Shown: positions 5,020 to 7,080 of the stretch, one piece after another
How positions within the stretch are numbered: position 1 is the first letter of the stretch
Layout: each line of letters begins with the position of its first letter
Assembly (NCBI GenBank): GCA_018302885.1
Contig: JAGVZC010000034.1
Location: forward strand, 1-7,080
From: Candidatus Woesearchaeota archaeon
GTDB taxonomy: Archaea; Nanobdellota; Nanobdellia; SCGC-AAA011-G17; GW2011-AR20
DNA: 7,080 nucleotides
Direction of reading: 5' to 3'
Position numbers and translations under genes: made by a program
Notes under the pieces: generated by a model
The model's database searches: none
Told to the model about the DNA's origin: nothing
Seen by the model: only the letters and a program-made list of their open reading frames with translations

Positions 5020-6076
5020 TTTTTTTGCCTCCCTTAATATTTTCTTCTGGGTTATACTTGAACCATTGTATTGGGCAACCACCCAAGCAAGATTCTCCGT
5101 ACTTATCACTATCCACGCAGCTAGTTGAAGGGTAATGCCATAATTTACTTCTAAAACTTTCTCCTGCATTGCCTTTCCCAATAAAAATTTCTCTAAATTC
5201 CGCTGCACCCATTAGTTTCATAGATTCAAATAAATTAAAAATAGGAAATCCAGTAAAATGAGGACATGGCAAAACATCTCCATTGTAATCTATAGCAAAT
5301 ATATTACCATAGAATGCTCCACATGAACCTCCTATCAATCCTTTTTTAAGGAAATCATCTGCATGATCTTCAAAATTGCATATTGCCATAGGGGTTACAA
5401 TTCTAATTTTACTATGATGTGATTCATTTTTTAATAAAAAATCACTTACTATTTCCACAGCTCTTAATGGGCTTAATGAATAATCATGGGGATTGGAGAT
5501 ATCATCTGAACATACATTAAAAAAACATCTTCTTATGTCTAAAGAGTCTGATAATTCTAAAATATAAGTTAAATCATCTTTATTATGCTCAGTTATTACA
5601 GTATTTGTAGTTACATCAATGCCTAATTCCTTACATTTCATTATCCCTTCTATAGTTTCCCTGTAACTTCCATTTACTTTTGTCAATCTATCATGAATAT
5701 CTTCACTTCCTAAGATTGTGATGCCAATCCCAGAGATTCCTTTATCTTTTAGACTTTTAGTAAACTTATAATCACTTAATTTTCTACCATTAGTTACCAT
5801 TCCTGTAGATATTCCCAATCCGGTAGCTGTTGATAATAAATCTTCTAATTCAGAATAAACTGTTGGCTCTCCCCCAACTAGTATCAATCTTTTTGCACCT
5901 AATTTATTTAAAAGTTTTAATATTTCATTTACTCTTTCAATTGGCATTTCTTTATCAGGAGAACTCCCCCCTGCGTAACACCACCAACATCCATTATTAC
6001 ATTTATAAGTAGGAGATAGCCAAGTGGTTTGAAATCTTGTATTACTAACTTCTAAATCAAGAGATTCTGAAACCAT
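5003..6076 (-). CDS. Radical SAM enzyme with SPASM-like C-terminus, peptide maturase
   Basis: This is an S-adenosylmethionine-cleaving iron-sulfur enzyme, 357 residues from the ATG at 6076. The canonical CX3CX2C cluster motif CNNGCWWC is at residues 26-33, and GGEP, which contacts SAM, at 68-71. The C-terminal part carries a SPASM/Twitch-like Cys set: Cys252, a GX4C element ending at Cys271 (NGDVLPCPH), then Cys320, Cys330 and Cys334 (CLGGCP), which should bind at least one auxiliary cluster. This architecture is typical of enzymes that modify ribosomal peptides. The 63-residue Cys-rich peptide encoded immediately downstream, overlapping by 17 nt, is the obvious substrate. A TTG at 6088 is an alternative start, but the ATG at 6076 is about 28 nt from a TATA box, consistent with a leaderless mRNA. 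The chemistry (thioether or other crosslink) is inferred; the family is clear. Confidence 0.88.
   Translation of the reverse strand: MVSESLDLEVSNTRFQTTWLSPTYKCNNGCWWCYAGGSSPDKEMPIERVNEILKLLNKLGAKRLILVGGEPTVYSELEDLLSTATGLGISTGMVTNGRKLSDYKFTKSLKDKGISGIGITILGSEDIHDRLTKVNGSYRETIEGIMKCKELGIDVTTNTVITEHNKDDLTYILELSDSLDIRRCFFNVCSDDISNPHDYSLSPLRAVEIVSDFLLKNESHHSKIRIVTPMAICNFEDHADDFLKKGLIGGSCGAFYGNIFAIDYNGDVLPCPHFTGFPIFNLFESMKLMGAAEFREIFIGKGNAGESFRSKLWHYPSTSCVDSDKYGESCLGGCPIQWFKYNPEENIKGGKKNGKFS
5028..5034 (-). promoter_or_regulatory. Shine-Dalgarno of the precursor peptide
   Basis: AGGGAGG on the minus strand lies 8 nt before the ATG at 5019, within the 3' end of the radical SAM coding sequence. It fixes the peptide start. 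It is the strongest ribosome binding site in front of an intact gene here, in contrast to the leaderless starts of most other genes. Confidence 0.8.
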
Positions 6077-6100
6077 TTTATATGTCAATTATCATAAAAA

Positions 6101-6108
6101 TATTTAAA
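6101..6108 (-). promoter_or_regulatory. TATA box of the peptide operon
   Basis: TTTAAATA on the minus strand is centred about 28 nt before the radical SAM ATG at 6076. It overlaps the stop codon of the upstream zinc-ribbon remnant and is the only promoter-like element seen for the three-gene operon. Confidence 0.6.
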
Positions 6109-6229
6109 CCTTCTTATGTTCTTTCTTCCTAAACTTCATCCCATTACAAATACATTTAATTTCTGGAATATCCCCTTTTGTAAAGTAAACAGCACCGCAT
6201 TTCACACATACAAGAGCAGCATATGAAGA
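6104..6229 (-). pseudogene. 5'-truncated zinc-ribbon fragment
   Basis: A minus-strand frame of 41 codons carries CVKCGAVYF and, 15 residues after the second Cys, CICNG, followed by a basic tail rich in Lys/Arg: a CxxC...CxC zinc-ribbon pattern. It has no ATG, and the codon before the frame is a stop. The only usable start, a GTG at 6205, would drop the first zinc ligand. It therefore looks like the 3' end of a gene whose beginning was lost near 6230, where an unrelated plus-strand frame begins. The stop overlaps the TATA box of the peptide operon. A complete tiny gene with an unusual start is possible. Confidence 0.45.
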
Positions 6230-6512
6230 CTATACTCCTTATTTGTGGGAAGTTGAAATTAGTCCTTGGATGAATCAAATGGGAGCAGGTGTTGCACTTA
6301 GAAGAGATCTTGGTGGAAGAGTTCTTAATTTAGATGATGCTGCCCCTTACAGGTCTAATTATATCATGGCAAATGAATGGGGAGGAGGGTATATAGTAGG
6401 TGAAAGAGTATATTATCACCCTCAGGAAAAGCAGGTATTAAAATTGCTGTATAATATTAACAGAAGATATGAAACAAAGGCGGATAGGCCGGATATGAGG
6501 TGGTACAGATAA
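6189..6512 (+). pseudogene. 5'-truncated ORF of unknown function
   Basis: The frame is open from 6189 to the TAA at 6510-6512. The convincing protein-like part begins near 6222 (YEDYTPYLWEVEISPW) and is rich in Gly, Trp, Tyr and Arg, ending RPDMRWYR. The only early starts are a TTG at 6243 (89 residues) and an ATG at 6270 (80 residues); neither has a Shine-Dalgarno or a well-placed TATA box. The codon use is visibly more GC-rich (GGA/GGG, AGG, GCC) than its neighbours. The 5' part overlaps the zinc-ribbon fragment head to head. I read it as the C-terminal remnant of a larger, possibly transferred gene, but I recognise no family. Confidence 0.4.
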
Positions 6513-6540
6513 AATATTTTGCAATAAATTGGAATTATCT

Positions 6541-6545
6541 GGAGG
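6541..6545 (+). promoter_or_regulatory. Orphan Shine-Dalgarno-like GGAGG
   Basis: GGAGG lies 28 nt after the stop of the truncated ORF but leads only into a TTG-TAA or a five-codon ATT frame. It could be the relic of a lost downstream gene of the same operon. The remaining bases up to the promoter at 6646 hold no coding frame I can support. Confidence 0.25.
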
Positions 6546-6645
6546 AAACATTGTAAAAAAAAGATGATTCTTTACTAATTTTTATTATCAATTAAGAATA
6601 AATGTATGATTGTGTTATACTTTTGTAATATTAATATTTAAATAG

Positions 6646-6653
6646 TTTATATA
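6646..6653 (+). promoter_or_regulatory. TATA box of the CYTH fragment
   Basis: TTTATATA is centred about 25 nt before the ATG at 6674, giving leaderless spacing. The surrounding 40 nt are almost entirely A and T, so the exact element is uncertain. Confidence 0.45.
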
Positions 6654-6673
6654 ATAATATAATATTTTACAAA

Positions 6674-6853
6674 ATGAACAAAGAAATAGAAATAGCTGTT
6701 ATTGTAAGAAATCCAAAAGAAGCAGAGAAAAATATATTAAAAATAGCCAAGCATATAAGAACTGTTAAACAGTTAGATAATTATTATGTGCCCAAAAACA
6801 AGGACTTTTTTAAGGATAGAATAATCAATTGTAAATCTAAAAGATTTAGATAA
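6674..6853 (+). pseudogene. 3'-truncated CYTH/CyaB-like (class IV adenylate cyclase family) gene
   Basis: This 59-residue frame is too short for automatic gene finding. It begins MNKEIEIAVIVRNPKEAEKN and contains KQLDNYYVP (32-40), followed by KNKDFF. This matches the N-terminal third of archaeal CYTH proteins (CyaB adenylate cyclase / thiamine triphosphatase family), which typically run 160-190 residues. Those proteins have an ExExK metal-binding motif near the start, and QxDxYY then precedes an LRxR strand. Here the motif reads E-I-E-I-A, with the Lys replaced by Ala, and the frame stops before the arginine-rich strands. No alternative frame restores the rest. I take it as a degraded gene with its promoter retained; a functional micro-protein cannot be excluded. 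Confidence 0.5.
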
Positions 6854-6885
6854 GTTAACAATTTTGGAAATAATTTATAATATAA

Positions 6886-7080
6886 ATGGAACCGCCAATA
6901 GAGAAACAAAAAATAATAAATAGGATAATTGATTCCATTAATTCTCGTAAGAAGAGAATAGAGTTTGCTGAAAGTATAGGAATTAATCCAATTTGGGTGA
7001 AAGATCAATATAAAAAACAACTTATTTTTGGTCCGGGTGAGCAAATGAATCCTTTTATTACTATTCATTCATATTCTTTA
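6886..7080 (+). CDS. Unrecognised gene, 5' part, runs off the window
   Basis: The open frame starts at ATG 6886, preceded directly by an in-frame stop, and continues 65 codons to the window edge. It begins MEPPIEKQKIINRIIDSINS, then a basic RKKR, and later WVKDQYKKQ and FGPGEQMNPF. The N-terminal ~35 residues look helical and charged. No domain is recognisable in this fragment. There is no Shine-Dalgarno, and the nearest AT-rich TATA-like stretch (6873-6881) is too close for a leaderless start. It may be transcribed from the CYTH promoter, 32 nt after that frame's stop. Confidence 0.55.
   Translation, partial: MEPPIEKQKIINRIIDSINSRKKRIEFAESIGINPIWVKDQYKKQLIFGPGEQMNPFITIHSYSL

Noticed and set aside
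5020..5208. N-terminal extension of the Cys-rich peptide frame
   Set aside because: It lies wholly inside the radical SAM gene in another frame; the Shine-Dalgarno marks the ATG at 5019 as the start.
5830..6012. Plus-strand hydrophobic frame inside the radical SAM gene
   Set aside because: Antisense shadow; its Leu/Ile richness follows from AT-rich complement codons.
6832..6848. Inverted repeat TAAATCT-AAA-AGATTTA as a terminator
   Set aside because: An A/T-dominated 7-bp stem with no following T tract, lying within a reading frame; easily due to chance.
6784..7068. Minus-strand frame near the right edge
   Set aside because: Low-complexity Leu/Tyr/Phe composition, antisense to the better-supported plus-strand frames.

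Overview
The window is very AT-rich and looks archaeal. Most genes have a TATA-like element about 24-29 nt before an ATG and almost no 5' leader, and few have a Shine-Dalgarno. The compact genes, short products and salvage/repair content suggest a small-genome lineage such as DPANN (Woesearchaeota/Pacearchaeota-like). That placement is inference from style and protein flavour, not from a marker gene. No rRNA, tRNA, CRISPR array, integrase or transposase is visible.

Region 1 (85-4104) is a compact block of nucleotide-handling genes on alternating strands: an AAG/MPG-type 3-methyladenine DNA glycosylase (+), thymidylate kinase (-), a zinc nucleoside/guanine-type deaminase (+), a nucleoside 2-deoxyribosyltransferase-like protein (-), an RdgB/HAM1 XTP/dITP pyrophosphatase (+), an unrecognised gene apparently split by a frameshift at an 8-T run (-), and a long-form nucleoside diphosphate kinase (-). 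Divergent pairs are 51-52 bp apart with one central TATA-like element serving both directions. Convergent pairs abut or overlap by 0-18 bp. Together the products would phosphorylate, deaminate or sanitise nucleotides and excise damaged bases.

This block is bracketed by a perfect 44-bp direct repeat (41-84 and 4105-4148). The right copy encodes the last 11 codons and stop of the neighbouring metallopeptidase gene; the left copy is an orphan duplicate of that gene end. This is the geometry expected when an element integrates at the 3' end of a gene and rebuilds it, so the block may be a mobile cassette, although no recombinase is present here.

Region 2 (4113-6108, all minus strand) is a likely RiPP-type peptide-modification operon. 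It runs from a radical SAM/SPASM-like enzyme, to a 63-residue peptide with seven C-terminal Cys spaced CX3CX3CX3CX3CX2CX2C, to an HExxH zinc peptidase. The peptide start overlaps the radical SAM 3' end and has a strong Shine-Dalgarno. I infer that the radical SAM enzyme modifies the peptide and the peptidase may process it. This is the most likely undescribed system in the window.

Region 3 (6104-7080) looks decayed: a 5'-truncated zinc ribbon (-), a 5'-truncated unknown ORF (+), an orphan Shine-Dalgarno, a 3'-truncated CYTH/CyaB-like gene (+), and the beginning of an unrecognised gene running off the right edge.
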